A DNA stretch of 64,000 nt from Meandrina meandrites (GCA_963693305.1 OY855903.1:36731751-36795750), one strand, 5' to 3'; positions 32,837 to 47,229 are shown, counted from the first letter of the stretch. The notes: generated by a model not told the origin, from the letters alone. Made by a program: numbers and translations.

Positions 32837-35800
32837 AACTGTTTTGCAATGAGAATGTGTCATGATGGCCTGAGTACCCATGGAATTTAGAGCTATGTAG
32901 CAGCATCTCTCATTTGTTCATACTTTCATTCTCTAACCAATCTTCCTTTAGGGACCAAGACATTGGTAGCCCTGGCAGTCTAGAAGTTTTCCATTTTAGC
33001 TTTTGATTGGTGCACAGAAAAATATCATCATCTGGCCATTTGGGGATTGCAGGAGCATGGGAAAAACAAAGTGAAAAAAAGTTGTTTATGTCTGGGTTTT
33101 ATTCGTTTTTTTTTTTAAATTCTGATACCCACCAATTGGATTTGTTGATTTAATTGAAATTAATAATTAACACTTATCACCTGTCAATTTATTTTGGAGC
33201 TAATCTCCAAGTTCTTATCCAGACAAATTCTTAACTCATATTTGAGATACACCATGAGAGTTGTGTATTGTCCAAATATAAGGGGTTCTTAAGTAATATT
33301 TTAATGAACACACAACAGTGAAAAAGCAAACTTAATACAGCATTGTGAAACCACTATCAGTCTTTATTTTCCATGCTCAAATAAAGTAAGGAGTATTATG
33401 GGATTCTATCCAGAAGGTTAGTTGCATGTAACAATCTCACCATCACACTAACCGTTCTTTGAACAACACAATTTTATTCTTGGGTTAACAAACCTACAGT
33501 TAAGAAATTTCCCCTGGGGTTTAGATCTAACCCAAGGTTAAGTTAAAGTGCATATGAAGTAAAAAATAATTAATGCTTATTTTTAAGGCTTTTCAAAATA
33601 AAGACGAATGGCATTTTCCTTTTTGAAATATCTTCTTTCGTTATGGAGATATTTAGGTTTTTGTAATATGCAAATGAGAAAAGCGATGACGTCATTAATC
33701 GTTCCAAAAAAGGATAAATCACTGAATCAAGCATATCTCATGGAGTATTAAAGCGGTGTTCTTCAAACTTGGCACCATCAATGTACATCATAAAAGGCAC
33801 AAGATGGCAGCCGTTGCGCCATTGCCATGCCAACAGTCTTGAATCCAGTCTCCTTCTGTTATAAACAAAATATCTCCATTTGCAGCACTTTAAAAATGAA
33901 CAGTGGGTCTGGCGTGGAACACACGTAGTACCCATCTTAGCTGAACTATCTTCGTTAGCTTGTTGGGAGTACATCAGCTTTGGTTAAGAATAAACTGGGA
34001 ATGTCAGTGTTAATAGAAATAAGTCTTTGCAGCAAAACTGTTGCCATGGCAACGGTGCAACGGGTTCCATCTTGTGACTTTTATGATGAACATTGATGGT
34101 GCCAAGTTTGAAGAACACCGCTTTAATACTCCAAGAGATATACTTGATTAAGTGATTTATCTTTTTGTGGAACGATTAATGACGTCATCACTTTCCTCTT
34201 TTGCATAATACAAAAACCTAAATATCTCTAAAACGAAAAAAGATATTTCAAAAAGGAAAACGCCATTCGTCTTAATTTTGAAAAGCCTTAAAAATAAGCA
34301 ATAAATATTTTTTACTTCATAGGCACTTTAACTGCTTTGAAGAAACAGTAGCTTTCAAATTATCCTTTTTTCAAATCCGTATCTTTGACTGTATCAAATA
34401 CTTACCACTACTCTAGTATTTTTTCTTAACAGCAACTTTCTCATGTTTGCACTTTGACTAGTGAAGTTTCAGGTTTGATAGGGTACTAATTCTATTAACT
34501 GTAACAAGACCTTTGGTTTGAAAACCCATTTTTCTCCAGAAACCAATGATAAACCATGGCCATGGATGCCTTTCAATACCTTGTGTGGTGTTCACCCCAT
34601 CAAAAAGCCATCCATCCATAAAAGGGAAAACTGGAAAGATCAGTTTTATTTATCAGAATATTCTTCCAGAATATTCTGCACTTGACTTTCTAATGAAAGG
34701 GAAGAACTTCCCTCATGGAGAATTGGTTTTCAAAAGCCTACAAGTTTCCAGGAGGTTTTTCACCAAGTGACACGTTCTTACCCTTATTTTTAAAAAGGGG
34801 CATTCATTTAACACAAATATAAGTTGACTAAGTTTAAGTCAAAGTAATGGGAAAAGACTACAGTACTGAGGACGTGATAAGAAGTTGCTCCGTACACTGG
34901 ATGGGATCAGTCAAAAGGGTTGTAAAAATACTCTCAACCTCAAATGTCAAAGAAAACACCTTTAAATATTTGGGAAAGACAGTTCAATAAGTAGCAGAAA
35001 GAGTAATAAAAATATTTGATGTGATGTCTGCTCACCAGGGTCTAAATACCTTCCAGAACATATTGCCAATAAATGCAGGACACAGATGTGGGGAAATTGA
35101 TGGACATGAACAAGAAATTTACAAATGTTCACAAAGGGCTACGCCATTCGCCAAAAAGGACACAACTAGAATGAGTTGCCAAATACAACAAATCCACTTG
35201 AATCGATCAACAGTCAGTCCTTCAAATCCAAGAACAATCTCAATGTCATCTTAGAGAATATGTATATGGAGAATCATCTACATGCCGTAAAAATGGTTGC
35301 ACATTCAAAGGTTCACATCGGCTGCACCACTGCGAGAAAAAGCCACAAAACAAAACTATCTAGTCATTTCATTTTTTTTTTAATTTTTGCTTAGTCGATT
35401 TTCATTGGTGTATCATCAGTCAACTTCAGCATCACCAAAGCATTCAAACTCACTCTCAAGCGAGCAAGCATGTGCTCCATGGTATTGCACAAACCATGGA
35501 TTGCAGACTGCTTAGCCCCATGCAATCTTTTAATGTGAGTGGCATACTTTACCCTCTCTAACCCCACCAATATATGTTTACAATTGCCTTTTTTTTCTGA
35601 AGTTATATTCTTGACAAACCAACAACTCCAATTTGCAACTTGCACCTCCTACTCTCCTGGTGCCCTGCAGACTACCATAAAACAGTAAAAAATGGACCAA
35701 TTCACTATGCTTGAAGAATAATCCACAGCAGTGACACCACCTGGAGTAAAAACGAGTAATCAACAGGACATAGAATATTTTGGGTACCTTTGCTAGCAGT

Positions 35801-37482
35801 TTCATCTAAATGTAAGCTCTGTATGCAAGAATCTTATAAACCAAGGGTTTTTACCTTCTATGGCATACCATAGGTGTGGTATACCCAATTAGTGAACAAC
35901 AGTTTTTGATTCCTTGACGTTGCTGGGACTTTTTGTGCATGAAAACAAAAATGCAACAAACAGCAAAAGATGAGACAAAGTTCACCAGTTCACATTTTCC
36001 TCAATATGCAATACACCAATTCTGCTCAGCAATGAACTTGGAAGGAGCAAACAATTATATTTAACAAACGCGGGGAGAGAACAGCAGAAGAAAGAATTCC
36101 AAAAATGGAGGAAAAATTGGACGGTGTTGTCCAAAAAAGGAAGGTCGAAGAAGGTTTATGAAGTCAAGGGAGTATTACTACATGTACTCTGAATATTAAC
36201 AATGGTCTGGGAATGTATTTCCAAACATAGGGCCTGCCATCTCTGTCTTTGATGTGCTTCACATTGTGAGAGACAACAGAAATCAAGGAATATTCATTTG
36301 CCATTTGAACAAACAAGACCTTGGAAATAACCTCGCCAGGTGTTCCTCAATTCTATATAGCAGTTTTCTTCCCTGTTTTCTTGAAGTGTTAAGATACTTT
36401 GACAGAAGTTGTAAGCAAACAAGTGCATTTCACAGTTGCCTATGCACTGTGGAAGATGGACTGCATGTCAGCAGTCATCATGGGAGGAAGAAGCATACCC
36501 TTCAGCTCTCCAAAAATTTGGTTTCTTTTATGCATGTCATTGCTTATACTAGAATATGTAAATCATAGTTAGGTACACAGTAGATAAAATGTGTGCCATG
36601 TTGAAGAGGAGAAGCAAAAGGCTGAGAGTCTTTGGGCTTCACAGCCTATGTTTCCCATTTTGGATTAGCTCAAGATCGGCCATATTGAATTCAGTCTTGC
36701 TAAAAGGTTGCTTGTTTAAAGTGTTGTCACGCAATCACTTATAAAGAAATGAAAATGTTCCTATACTATTATTATTATTATTATTATTACTATTATGATT
36801 ATTTGATAGAAATAACATATACCCAGATTCATAACCTTCGCTGAAAAATTTGGGTTTTAGAATCAGTGCCCATCCATCTGTTCTGACTTGCTTTTTTATT
36901 TCAGAAAGAAGGATTCGCAATCATGTGGAGACAGACAATCACTGAAGAAGATGGAACTATGCAGACTTCATGGAAAAATCATCAATCTTTCGAAAAATGA
37001 CTGGTAATGCAAAGCCTTTCGTTGGAGAAAAATTTTACCTCACTATCAACCAAACTGAGTGTTGCCTAAGAAACCACCACAGTTTACAGCATTGATTGCC
37101 TTACTGCTGGAGGAGATGTAAGCCACAGGGTTGTCCAAACAATATGTCCCACAACTTACGGCAGTGATGCTGCTCTTTGAACAAGAAAAAAAATTCTGAA
37201 TTTCAGAGAGGAGAATTCTTAAACTACCATTGACAACAGCCTTCTCCTTTCTCCAAAAACGTACTGAATCATCAAATAGCTTGTGCAATCTTCACCCAAC
37301 TTCTTTCTTCCCAGTTCCACTCAACTCACATTCATGTAGTCCCTTTCATGCTGTCAGCAATAAGAAATATGCTGGTTACTTTTTCACCCTGTGTCCATAT
37401 CAAGAATGGTTGTCTGTACCTTTGCTTTCAGTGCAGTCTGTGGCTAATAACTCGACAGATTATTATCACTCCTGCTTTTCTA
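32837..37482. repeat. Array monomer 2 (long type)
   Basis: A 4646-bp unit, a monomer carrying about 2.1 kb extra: the TTAA MITE (33543-34331) plus a segment of about 1.35 kb (34332-35690) that is absent from short monomers. The extra segment contains small coding-like frames: LPEYSALDFLMKGKNFPHGE at about 34660 on plus, and THIKRLHGAKQSAIHGLCNT on minus within 35391-35645. Unknown family. It pairs with monomer 5. Confidence 0.85.
33543..34331. mobile_element. TTAA-flanked fold-back MITE, array copy 1
   Basis: TTAA at 33543-33546 and 34328-34331. The ends AGTGCATATGAAGTAAAAAA and (inverted) AGTGCCTATGAAGTAAAAAA start arms of several hundred bp that include AACGATTAATGACGTCATC and TTTGAAGAACACCGCTTTAA. 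The uninterrupted sequence GGTTAAGTTAACCGC at the equivalent site (30957-30971, 38179-38193 and 40710-40724) is the empty site. The element is about 781 bp without the duplications. Confidence 0.92.
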
Positions 37483-40011
37483 AACTGTTTTGCAATGAGA
37501 ATGTGTCATGATGGCCTGAGTACCCATGGAATTTAGAGCTCCGTAACAGCATCTCTTGTTTGTTCATACTTTCATTCTCTAACCAATCTTCCTTTAGGGA
37601 CCAAGACATTGGTAGCCCTGGCAGTCTAGAAGTTTCCATTTTAGGTTGTGATTGGTGCACAGAATAATGTCATCATCTGGCCATTAGGGGATTGCAGGAG
37701 CATGGGAAAAACAAAGTGAAAAAAAGTTGTTTATGTCGGGGTTTTATTCGGTTTTTTTTATCATTCCGATACCCACCAATTGGATTTGTTGATTTAATTG
37801 AAATTAATAATTAACACTTATCACCTGTCAATTTATTTTGGAGCTAATCTCCAAGTTCTTATCCAGACAAATTCTTAACTCATATTTGAGACACCATGAG
37901 AGTTGTGTATTCTCCAAATGTAAGGGGTTCTTAACTAATATTTTAATGAACACACAACAGTGAAAAAACAAACTTGATACAGCATTGTGAAACCGCTATC
38001 AGTCTTTATTTTCCAGGCTCAAATAAAGTAAGGAGTATTATGGGATTCTATCCAAACGGTTAGTTGCATGTAACCATCTCACCATCACACTAACCGTTCT
38101 TTGAACAACACATTTTCTTTCTTGGGTTAACAAACCTACAGTTAAGAAATTTCACCTGGGGTTAAGATCTAACCCAAGGTTAAGTTAACCGCTTTGAAGA
38201 AACAGTAGCTTTCAAAAATGGACCAATTCACTATGCTTGAAGAATAATCCACAGCAGTGACACCACCTGGAGTACAAACGAGTAATCAACTGGACATAGA
38301 ATATTTTGGGTACCTTTGCTAGCAGTTTCATCTAAATGTAAGCTCTGTAGCAAGAATCTTATAAACCAAGGATTTTTACCTTCTATGGCATACCATAGGT
38401 GTGGTATACCCAATTAGTGAACAACAGTTTTTGATTCCTTGACATTGCTGGGACTTTTTGTGCATGAAAACAAAACTGCAACAAACAGCGAAAGATGAGA
38501 CAAAGTTCACCAGTTCACATTTTCCTCAATATGCAATACACCAATTCTGCTCAGCAATGAACTTGGAAGGAGCAAACAATTATATTTAACAAACGTGGGG
38601 AGAGAACAGCAGAAGAAAGAATTCCAAAAATGGAGGAAAAATTGGACGGTGTTGTCCAAAAAAGGAAGGTCGAAGAAGGTTTATGAAGTCAAGGGAGTAT
38701 TACTACATGTACTCTGAATATCAACAGTGGTCTGGCAATGTATTTCCAAACATAGGGCCTGCCATCTCTGTCTTTGATGTGCTTCACATTGTGAGAGACA
38801 ACGGAAATCAAGGAATATTCATTTGCCATTTGAACAAACAAGACCTTTGGAAATAACCTCGCCAGGTGTTCCTCAATTCTATATAGCAGTTTTCTTCCCT
38901 GTTTTCTCGAAGTGTTAAGATACTTTGACAGAAGTTGTAAGCAAACAAGTGCATTTCACAGTTGCCTATGCACTGTGGAAGATGGACTGCATGTCAGCAG
39001 TCATCATGGGAGGAAGAAGCATACCCTTCAGCTCTCCAAAAATTTGGTTTCTTTTATGCATGTCATTGCTTATACTGGAATATGTAAATCATAGTTAGGT
39101 TCACAGTAGATAAAATGTGTGCCACGTTGAAGAGGAGAAGCAAAAGGCTGAGAGTCTTTGGGCTTCACAGCCTATGTTTCTCATTTTGGATTAGCTCAAG
39201 ATCGGCCATATTGAATTCAGTCTTGCTAAAAGGTTGCTTGTTTAAAGTGTTGTCACGCAATCACTTATAAAGAAATGAAAATGTTCCTATACTATTATTA
39301 TTATTATTATTATTATTACTATTATGATTATTTGATAGAAATAACATATACCCAGATTCATAACCTTCGCTGAAAAATTTGGGTTTTAGAATCAGTGCCC
39401 ATCCATCTGTTCTGACTTGCTTTTTTATTTCAGAAAGAAGGATTCGCAATCATGTGGAGACAGACAATCACTGAAGAAGATGGAACTATGCAGACTTCAT
39501 GGAAAAATCATCAATCTTTCGAAAAATGACTGGTAATGCAAAGCCTTTCGTTGGAGAAAAATTTTACCTCACTATCAACCAAACTGAGTGTTGCCTAAGA
39601 AACCACCACAGTTTACAGCATTGATTGCCTTACTGCTGGAGGAGATGTAAGCCACAGGGTTGTCCAAACAATATGTCCCACAACTTACGGCAGTGATGCT
39701 GCTCTTTGAACAAGAAAAAAAATTCTGAATTTCAGAGAGGAGAATTCTTAAACTACCATTGACAACAGCCTTCTCCTTTCTCCAAAAACGTACTGAATCA
39801 TCAAATAGCTTGTGCAATCTTCACCCAACTTCTTTCTTCCCAGTTCCACTCAACTCACATTCATGTAGTCCCTTTCATGCTGTCAGCAATAAGAAATATG
39901 CTGGTTACTTTTTCACCCTGTGTCCATATCAAGAATGGTTGTCTGTACCTTTGCTTTCAGTGCAGTCTGTGGCTAATAACTCGACAGATTATTATCACTC
40001 CTGCTTTTCTA
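37483..40011. repeat. Array monomer 3 (2529 bp, mosaic)
   Basis: Sequence is of the monomer-2 right type at 37483-37860, of monomer-1 type from about 37880 to at least 39125, then of monomer-2 right type again from 39211. Offsets of exactly 2529 bp connect many positions to the next block (37230 to 39759, 38231 to 40760), so it is also a recent direct duplication. Confidence 0.85.
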
Positions 40012-41821
40012 AACTGTTTTGCAATGAGAATGTGTCATGATGGCCTGAGTACCCATGGAATTTAGAGCTCCGTAACAGCATCTCTTGTTTGTTCATACTT
40101 TCATTCTCTAACCAATCTTCCTTTAGGGACCAAGACATTGGTAGCCCTGGCAGTCTAGAAGTTTCCATTTTAGGTTGTGATTGGTGCACAGAATAATGTC
40201 ATCATCTGGCCATTAGGGGATTGCAGGAGCATGGGAAAAACAAAGTGAAAAAAAGTTGTTTATGTCGGGGTTTTATTCGGTTTTTTTTATCATTCCGATA
40301 CCCACCAATTGGATTTGTTGATTTAATTGAAATTAATAATTAACACTTATCACCTGTCAATTTATTTTGGAGCTAATCTCCAAGTTCTTATCCAGACAAA
40401 TTCTTAACTCATATTTGAGACACCATGAGAGTTGTGTATTCTCCAAATGTAAGGGGTTCTTAACTAATATTTTAATGAACACACAACAGTGAAAAAACAA
40501 ACTTGATACAGCATTGTGAAACCGCTATCAGTCTTTATTTTCCAGGCTCAAATAAAGTAAGGAGTATTATGGGATTCTATCCAAACGGTTAGTTGCATGT
40601 AACCATCTCACCATCACACTAACCGTTCTTTGAACAACACATTTTCTTTCTTGGGTTAACAAACCTACAGTTAAGAAATTTCACCTGGGGTTAAGATCTA
40701 ACCCAAGGTTAAGTTAACCGCTTTGAAGAAACAGTAGCTTTCAAAAATGGACCAATTCACTATGCTTGAAGAATAATCCACAGCAGTGACACCACCTGGA
40801 GTACAAACGAGTAATCAACTGGACATAGAATATTTTGGGTACCTTTGCTAGCAGTTTCATCTAAATGTAAGCTCTGTAGCAAGAATCTTATAAACCAAGG
40901 ATTTTTACCTTCTATGGCATACCATAGGTGTGGTATACCCAATTAGTGAACAACAGTTTTTGATTCCTTGACATTGCTGGGACTTTTTGTGCATGAAAAC
41001 AAAACTGCAACAAACAGCGAAAGATGAGACAAAGTTCACCAGTTCACATTTTCCTCAATATGCAATACACCAATTCTGCTCAGCAATGAACTTGGAAGGA
41101 GCAAACAATTATATTTAACAAACGTGGGGAGAGAACAGCAGAAGAAAGAATTCCAAAAATGGAGGAAAAATTGGACGGTGTTGTCCAAAAAAGGAAGGTC
41201 GAAGAAGGTTTATGAAGTCAAGGGAGTATTACTACATGTACTCTGAATATCAACAGTGGTCTGGCAATGTATTTCCAAACATAGGGCCTGCCATCTCTGT
41301 CTTTGATGTGCTTCACATTGTGAGAGACAACGGAAATCAAGGAATATTCATTTGCCATTTGAACAAACAAGACCTTTGGAAATAACCTCGCCAGGTGTTC
41401 CTCAATTCTATATAGCAGTTTTCTTCCCTGTTTTCTCGAAGTGTTAAGATACTTTGACAGAAGTTGTAAGCAAACAAGTGCATTTCACAGTTGCCTATGC
41501 ACTGTGGAAGATGGACTGCATGTCAGCAGTCATCATGGGAGGAAGAAGCATACCCTTCAGCTCTCCAAAAATTTGGTTTCTTTTATGCATGTCATTGCTT
41601 ATACTGGAATATGTAAATCATAGTTAGGTTCACAGTAGATAAAATGTGTGCCACGTTGAAGAGGAGAAGCAAAAGGCTGAGAGTCTTTGGGCTTCACAGC
41701 CTATGTTTCCCATTTTGGATTAGCTCAAGATCGGCCATACTGAATTCAGTCTTGCTAAAAGGTCGCTTGTTTAAAGTGTTGTCACACAATCACTTATACA
41801 GAAATGAAAATGTTCCTATAC

Positions 41822-41897
<76 letters not shown>

Positions 41898-42578
41898 TGA
41901 TAGAAATAACATATACCCAGATTCATGACCTTTGCTGAAAAATTTGGGTTTTAGAATCAGTGCCCATCCATCTGTTCTGACTTGCTTTTTTATTTCAGAA
42001 AGAAGGATTCGCAATCATGTGGAGACAGACAATCACTGAAGAAGATGGAACTATGCAGACTTCATGGAAAAGTCATCAATCTTTTGAAAAATGACTGGTA
42101 ATGCAAAGCCTTCAGTTGGAGAAAAATTTTACCTCACTACCAACCAAACTGAGTGTTGCCTAAGAAACCACCACAGTTTACAGCATTGATTGCCTTACTG
42201 CTGGAGGAGATGTAAGCCACAGGGTTGTCCAAACAATATGTCCCACAACTTACGGCAGTGATGCTGCTCTTTGAACAAGAAAAAAAAATTCTGAATTTCA
42301 GACATGAGAAGTCTTAAACTACCATTGACAACAGCCTTCTCCTTTGTCACAAAACTTACTGAATCATCAAATAGCTTGTGCAATTTTCACCCAATTTCTT
42401 TCTTCCCAGTTCCACTCAACTCACATTCATGTAGTCCCTTTCATGCTGTCAGCAATAAGAAATATGCTGGTTACTTTTTAACCCTGTGTCCATATCAAGA
42501 AGTGGTTTTCTGTACCTTTGCTTTCAGTGCGGTCTGTGGCTAATAACTCGACAGATTATTATCACTCCTGCTTTTCTA
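40012..42578. repeat. Array monomer 4 (counterpart of monomer 1)
   Basis: 2567 bp. Matches monomer 1 at an offset of 9742-9751 bp through most of its length, including the long TTA tract at 41822-41897. The first few hundred bases are of the monomer-3 type (AGCTCCGTAACAGCATCTCT). Confidence 0.85.
41822..41897. repeat. (TTA)n microsatellite, monomer 4
   Basis: About 25 pure TTA units. The length difference from monomer 1 accounts for nearly all of the change in offset (9751 to 9742) across this point. Confidence 0.95.
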
Positions 42579-45500
42579 AACTGTTTTGCAATGAGAATGT
42601 GTCATGATGGCCTGAGTACCCATGGAATTTAGAGCTATGTAGCAGCATCTCTCATTTGTTCATACTTTCATTCTCTAACCAATCTTCCTTTAGGGACCAA
42701 GACATTGGTAGCCCTGGCAGTCTAGAAGTTTTCCATTTTAGCTTTTGATTGGTGCACAGAAAAATATCATCATCTGGCCATTTGGGGATTGCAGGAGCAT
42801 GGGAAAAACAAAGTGAAAAAATGTTGTTTATGTCTGGGTTTTATTCGTTTTTTTTTTAAATTCTGATACCCACCAATTGGATTTGTTGATTTAATTGAAA
42901 TTAATAATTAACACTTATCACCTGTCAATTTATTTTGGAGCTAATCTCCAAGTTCTTATCCAGACAAATTCTTAACTCATATTTGAGATACACCATGAGA
43001 GTTGTGTATTGTCCAAATATAAGGGGTTCTTAAGTAATATTTTAATGAACACACAACAGTGAAAAAGCAAACTTAATACAGCATTGTGAAACCACTATCA
43101 GTCTTTATTTTCCATGCTCAAATAAAGTAAGGAGTATTATGGGATTCTATCCAGAAGGTTAGTTGCATGTAACAATCTCACCATCACACTAACCGTTCTT
43201 TGAACAACACAATTTTATTCTTGGGTTAACAAACCTACAGTTAAGAAATTTCCCCTGGGGTTTAGATCTAACCCAAGGTTAAGTTTAAGTGCATATGAAG
43301 TAAAAAATAATTAATGCTTATTTTTAAGGCTTTTCAAAATAAAGACGAATGGCATTTTCCTTTTTGAAATATCTTCTTTCGTTATGGAGATATTTAGGTT
43401 TTTGTAATATGCAAATGAGAAAAGCGATGACGTCATTAATCGTTCCAAAAAAGGATAAATCACTGAATCAAGCATATCTCATGGAGTATTAAAGCGGTGT
43501 TCTTCAAACTTGGCACCATCAATGTACATCATAAAAGGCACAAGATGGCAGCCGTTGCGCCATTGCCATGCCAACAGTCTTGAATCCAGTCTCCTTCTGT
43601 TATAAACAAAATATCTCCATTTGCAGCACTTTAAAAATGAACAGTGGGTCTGGCGTGGAACACACGTAGTACCCATCTTAGCTGAACTATCTTCGTTAGC
43701 TTGTTGGGAGTACATCAGCTTTGGTTAAGAATAAACTGGGAATGTCAGTGTTAATAGAAATAAGTCTTTGCAGCAAAACTGTTGCCATGGCAACGGTGCA
43801 ACGGGTTCCATCTTGTGACTTTTATGATGAACATTGATGGTGCCAAGTTTGAAGAACACCGCTTTAATACTCCAAGAGATATACTTGATTAAGTGATTTA
43901 TCTTTTTGTGGAACGATTAATGACGTCATCACTTTCCTCTTTTGCATAATACAAAAACCTAAATATCTCTAAAACGAAAAAAGATATTTCAAAAAGGAAA
44001 ACGCCATTCGTCTTAATTTTGAAAAGCCTTAAAAATAAGCAATAAATATTTTTTACTTCATAGGCACTTTAACTGCTTTGAAGAAACAGTAGCTTTCAAA
44101 TTATCCTTTTTTCAAATCCGTATCTTTGACTGTATCAAATACTTACCACTACTCTAGTATTTTTTCTTAACAGCAACTTTCTCATGTTTGCACTTTGACT
44201 AGTGAAGTTTCAGGTTTGATAGGGTACTAATTCTATTAACTGTAACAAGACCTTTGGTTTGAAAACCCATTTTTCTCCAGAAACCAATGATAAACCATGG
44301 CCATGGATGCCTTTCAATACCTTGTGTGGTGTTCACCCCATCAAAAAGCCATCCATCCATAAAAGGGAAAACTGGAAAGATCAGTTTTATTTATCAGAAT
44401 ATTCTTCCAGAATATTCTGCACTTGACTTTCTAATGAAAGGGAAGAACTTCCCTCATGGAGAATTGGTTTTCAAAAGCCTACAAGTTTCCAGGAGGTTTT
44501 TCACCAAGTGACACGTTCTTACCCTTATTTTTAAAAAGGGGCATTCATTTAACACAAATATAAGTTGACTAAGTTTAAGTCAAAGTAATGGGAAAAGACT
44601 ACAGTACTGAGGACGTGATAAGAAGTTGCTCCGTACACTGGATGGGATCAGTCAAAAGGGTTGTAAAAATACTCTCAACCTCAAATGTCAAAGAAAACAC
44701 CTTTAAATATTTGGGAAAGACAGTTCAATAAGTAGCACAAAGAGTAATAAAAATATTTGATGTGATGTCTGCTCACCAGGGTCTAAATACCTTCCAGAAC
44801 ATATTGCCAATAAATGCAGGACACAGATGTGGGGAAATTGATGGACATGAACAAGAAATTTACAAATGTTCACAAAGGGCTACGCCATTCGCCAAAAAGG
44901 ACACAACTAGAATGAGTTGCCAAATACAACAAATCCACTTGAATCGATCAACAGTCAGTCCTTCAAATCCAAGAACAATCTCAATGTCATCTTAGAGAAT
45001 ATGTATATGGAGAATCATCTACATGCCGTAAAAATGGTTGCACATTCAAAGGTTCACATCGGCTGCACCACTGCGAGAAAAAGCCACAAAACAAAACTAT
45101 CTAGTCATTTCATTTTTTTTTTAATTTTTGCTTAGTCGATTTTCATTGGTGTATCATCAGTCAACTTCAGCATCACCAAAGCATTCAAACTCACTCTCAA
45201 GCGAGCAAGCATGTGCTCCATGGTATTGCACAAACCATGGATTGCAGACTGCTTAGCCCCATGCAATCTTTTAATGTGAGTGGCATACTTTACCCTCTCT
45301 AACCCCACCAATATATGTTTACAATTGCCTTTTTTTTCTGAAGTTATATTCTTGACAAACCAACAACTCCAATTTGCAACTTGCACCTCCTACTCTCCTG
45401 GTGCCCTGCAGACTACCATAAAACAGTAAAAAATGGACCAATTCACTATGCTTGAAGAATAATCCACAGCAGTGACACCACCTGGAGTAAAAACGAGTAA

Positions 45501-46509
45501 TCAACAGGACATAGAATATTTTGGGTACCTTTGCTAGCAGTTTCATCTAAATGTAAGCTCTGTATGCAAGAATCTTATAAACCAAGGGTTTTTACCTTCT
45601 ATGGCATACCATAGGTGTGGTATACCCAATTAGTGAACAACAGTTTTTGATTCCTTGACGTTGCTGGGACTTTTTGTGCATGAAAACAAAAATGCAACAA
45701 ACAGCAAAAGATGAGACAAAGTTCACCAGTTCACATTTTCCTCAATATGCAATACACCAATTCTGCTCAGCAATGAACTTGGAAGGAGCAAACAATTATA
45801 TTTAACAAACGCGGGGAGAGAACAGCAGAAGAAAGAATTCCAAAAATGGAGGAAAAATTGGACGGTGTTGTCCAAAAAAGGAAGGTCGAAGAAGGTTTAT
45901 GAAGTCAAGGGAGTATTACTACATGTACTCTGAATATTAACAATGGTCTGGGAATGTATTTCCAAACATAGGGCCTGCCATCTCTGTCTTTGATGTGCTT
46001 CACATTGTGAGAGACAACAGAAATCAAGGAATATTCATTTGCCATTTGAACAAACAAGACCTTGGAAATAACCTCGCCAGGTGTTCCTCAATTCTATATA
46101 GCAGTTTTCTTCCCTGTTTTCTTGAAGTGTTAAGATACTTTGAAAGAAGTTGTAAGCAAACAAGTGCATTTCACAGTTGCCTATGCACTGTGGAAGATGG
46201 ACTGCATGTCAGCAGTCATCATGGGAGGAAGAAGCATACCCTTCAGCTCTCCAAAAATTTGGTTTCTTTTATGCATGTCATTGCTTATACTAGAATATGT
46301 AAATCATAGTTAGGTACACAGTAGATAAAATGTGTGCCATGTTGAAGAGGAGAAGCAAAAGGCTGAGAGTCTTTGGGCTTCACAGCCTATGTTTCCCATT
46401 TTGGATTAGCTCAAGATCGGCCATATTGAATTCAGTCTTGCTAAAAGGTTGCTTGTTTAAAGTGTTGTCACGCAATCACTTATAAAGAAATGAAAATGTT
46501 CCTATACTA

Positions 46510-46540
<31 letters not shown>

Positions 46541-47229
46541 TATGATTATTTGATAGAAATAACATATACCCAGATTCATAACCTTCGCTGAAAAATTTGG
46601 GTTTTAGAATCAGTGCCCATCCATCTGTTCTGACTTGCTTTTTTATTTCAGAAAGAAGGATTCGCAATCATGTGGAGACAGACAATCACTGAAGAAGATG
46701 GAACTATGCAGACTTCATGGAAAAATCATCAATCTTTCGAAAAATGACTGGTAATGCAAAGCCTTTCGTTGGAGAAAAATTTTACCTCACTATCAACCAA
46801 ACTGAGTGTTGCCTAAGAAACCACCACAGTTTACAGCATTGATTGCCTTACTGCTGGAGGAGATGTAAGCCACAGGGTTGTCCAAACAATATGTCCCACA
46901 ACTTACGGCAGTGATGCTGCTCTTTGAACAAGAAAAAAAATTCTGAATTTCAGAGAGGAGAATTCTTAAACTACCATTGACAACAGCCTTCTCCTTTCTC
47001 CAAAAACGTACTGAATCATCAAATAGCTTGTGCAATCTTCACCCAACTTCTTTCTTCCCAGTTCCACTCAACTCACATTCATGTAGTCCCTTTCATGCTG
47101 TCAGCAATAAGAAATATGCTGGTTACTTTTTCACCCTGTGTCCATATCAAGAATGGTTGTCTGTACCTTTGCTTTCAGTGCAGTCTGTGGCTAATAACTC
47201 GACAGATTATTATCACTCCTGCTTTTCTA
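42579..47229. repeat. Array monomer 5 (counterpart of monomer 2)
   Basis: 4651 bp. Nearly identical to monomer 2. Visible differences include GTAGCAGAAA to GTAGCACAAA (34991/44732), TTTGACAGAAG to TTTGAAAGAAG (36399/46140) and a longer TTA tract. Carries the same MITE. Confidence 0.88.
43285..44072. mobile_element. TTAA-flanked fold-back MITE, array copy 2
   Basis: Same insertion as at 33543-34331, inherited through the 9.75-kb duplication. At the left end one A is lost, so the end reads TTAAGTGCATATG; the right end CACTTTAAC is unchanged. Confidence 0.92.

Noticed and set aside
30262..47229. Array treated as pure assembly error
   Set aside because: Monomers differ by phased diagnostic bases, an insertion with empty sites and a recombinant unit, which a simple assembly duplication would not create. 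The near-identity of the 9.75-kb block still leaves that part open.
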